Shown piece after piece: positions 43,810-44,160 of a stretch of DNA of 44,160 nt (position 1 is the stretch's first letter; every line of letters begins with the position of its first letter). Source of the DNA: Desulfuromonadales bacterium (GTDB lineage Bacteria; Desulfobacterota; Desulfuromonadia; Geobacterales; Pseudopelobacteraceae). The stretch spans positions 1-44,160 of the forward strand of contig JACAAY010000039.1 of NCBI GenBank assembly GCA_013377095.1. Direction: 5' to 3'. The translations under genes and the position numbers were made by a program. The notes beneath the pieces are model-generated. The model worked only from the letters and a program-made list of their open reading frames with translations, had not been told where the DNA came from and ran no database searches.

Positions 43810-44160
43810 TTATTCCCTGAAGGCCCGCATCATCAGCTCAAAATCCTCCAGCAGGGATTGAAGGTCTTCTTCATGCTCAACTTCCTGCTGCAGGATCTGC
43901 AACACCATGTTGTAGGTGACCGGATCCGCCTCCCTGGTAATGTCCATCAATCGTTTGTAGACACCGATGGCACACTGCTCACCCTTGATATTCTGGATCA
44001 GGAGTGTCTTGACAAAGGGGTCATCCGGCGGCTCGTAACCGCAGTTGGTAAGTTTGTACCACTCCTCAGGCTTGGTGACCGGGGTGCCCCCCAGCTGGAT
44101 GATGCGCATGGCCACCATGTCGGCGTGCAATAGTTCCTCGGTGGCGTGCTGGAGCAATTC
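43810..44160 (-). CDS. Ferritin-like diiron protein (bacterioferritin type), 5' end outside window
   Basis: The C-terminal ~116 residues of a helical ferritin-like protein; the frame is still open at the window edge. Two ExxH motifs are visible, EELLH (in ATEELLHADMVAMR) and EVEHEED, along with EQCAIGVYKRLMD, which together give the four-helix diiron ligand pattern. Such proteins store or detoxify iron, or act as bacterioferritin-like oxidoreductases. No haem-binding Met can be judged because the N-terminus is missing. It lies upstream of the DUF815 gene on the same strand. Confidence 0.8.
   Translation of the reverse strand, partial: ELLQHATEELLHADMVAMRIIQLGGTPVTKPEEWYKLTNCGYEPPDDPFVKTLLIQNIKGEQCAIGVYKRLMDITREADPVTYNMVLQILQQEVEHEEDLQSLLEDFELMMRAFRE

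Noticed and set aside
43732-44133. Plus-strand reading frame with a near-perfect ribosome-binding site (AAGGAGG) antisense to the ferritin-like gene.
   Set aside because: Most of it lies opposite a clear ferritin-like coding sequence and its translation has no recognisable domain. The initial part coincides with a GC-rich hairpin. It is kept only as a curiosity.

Overview
The gene content and order point to a Gram-negative, anaerobic deltaproteobacterium of the Geobacter / Pelobacter propionicus type. The window has LpxC, a class I (oxygen-labile Fe-S) fumarase, a conserved ispE - tRNA-Gln - prs - rplY - pth - ychF block, a PilZ protein, a DUF4388-HDOD protein and a CBS-domain family II pyrophosphatase. 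This assignment is inferred from recognised protein families; no database search was possible.

Layout. 1-6.1 kb (mostly minus strand): start of a nicotinate phosphoribosyltransferase gene, a SYLF lipid-binding secreted protein, a small zinc-ribbon membrane protein, the serine pair serC-serA, and the agmatine-to-putrescine pair aguA-aguB. 6.2-16.4 kb (plus strand): ispE and tRNA-Gln, then a histidine kinase, a radical SAM protein and an HDOD protein, then prs, rplY, pth and ychF. 16.4-18 kb (minus): cysE-lpxC. 18.1-20.1 kb (plus): class I fumarase and a small cysteine-containing protein.

20.1-34.3 kb is the accessory core and is entirely on the minus strand. Read in the direction of transcription it runs: a small YIDP-type membrane protein with its own terminator; a five-helix membrane protein with a periplasmic alkaline-phosphatase-superfamily domain; a CmcI-like methyltransferase; a Wzx-type flippase; two glycosyltransferases; a radical SAM enzyme; ATP sulfurylase (cysD, cysN); a second, soluble alkaline-phosphatase-superfamily hydrolase; and an SsuABC/TauABC-like ABC importer (binding protein, ATPase, permease). 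The upstream half (about 27.6-34.5 kb) is clearly richer in A+T than the housekeeping flanks, which suggests horizontal acquisition. The layout suggests a surface-glycan assembly set next to a sulfate-activation and uptake set. No APS kinase, APS/PAPS reductase or sulfotransferase is present, so whether activated sulfate feeds glycan sulfation or ordinary assimilation is open. This is the part of the window most likely to hide an undescribed system.

34.5-36 kb holds a secreted protein with tail-fibre-like VGIGT repeats and a PilZ protein. 36.1-44.2 kb returns to housekeeping genes: secA, a DEAD-box RNA helicase behind a 398-bp structured intergenic region with a terminator, the CBS-type pyrophosphatase, a cold-shock protein, a DUF815 ATPase behind a promoter with a perfect palindrome, and a ferritin-like protein cut by the window edge.
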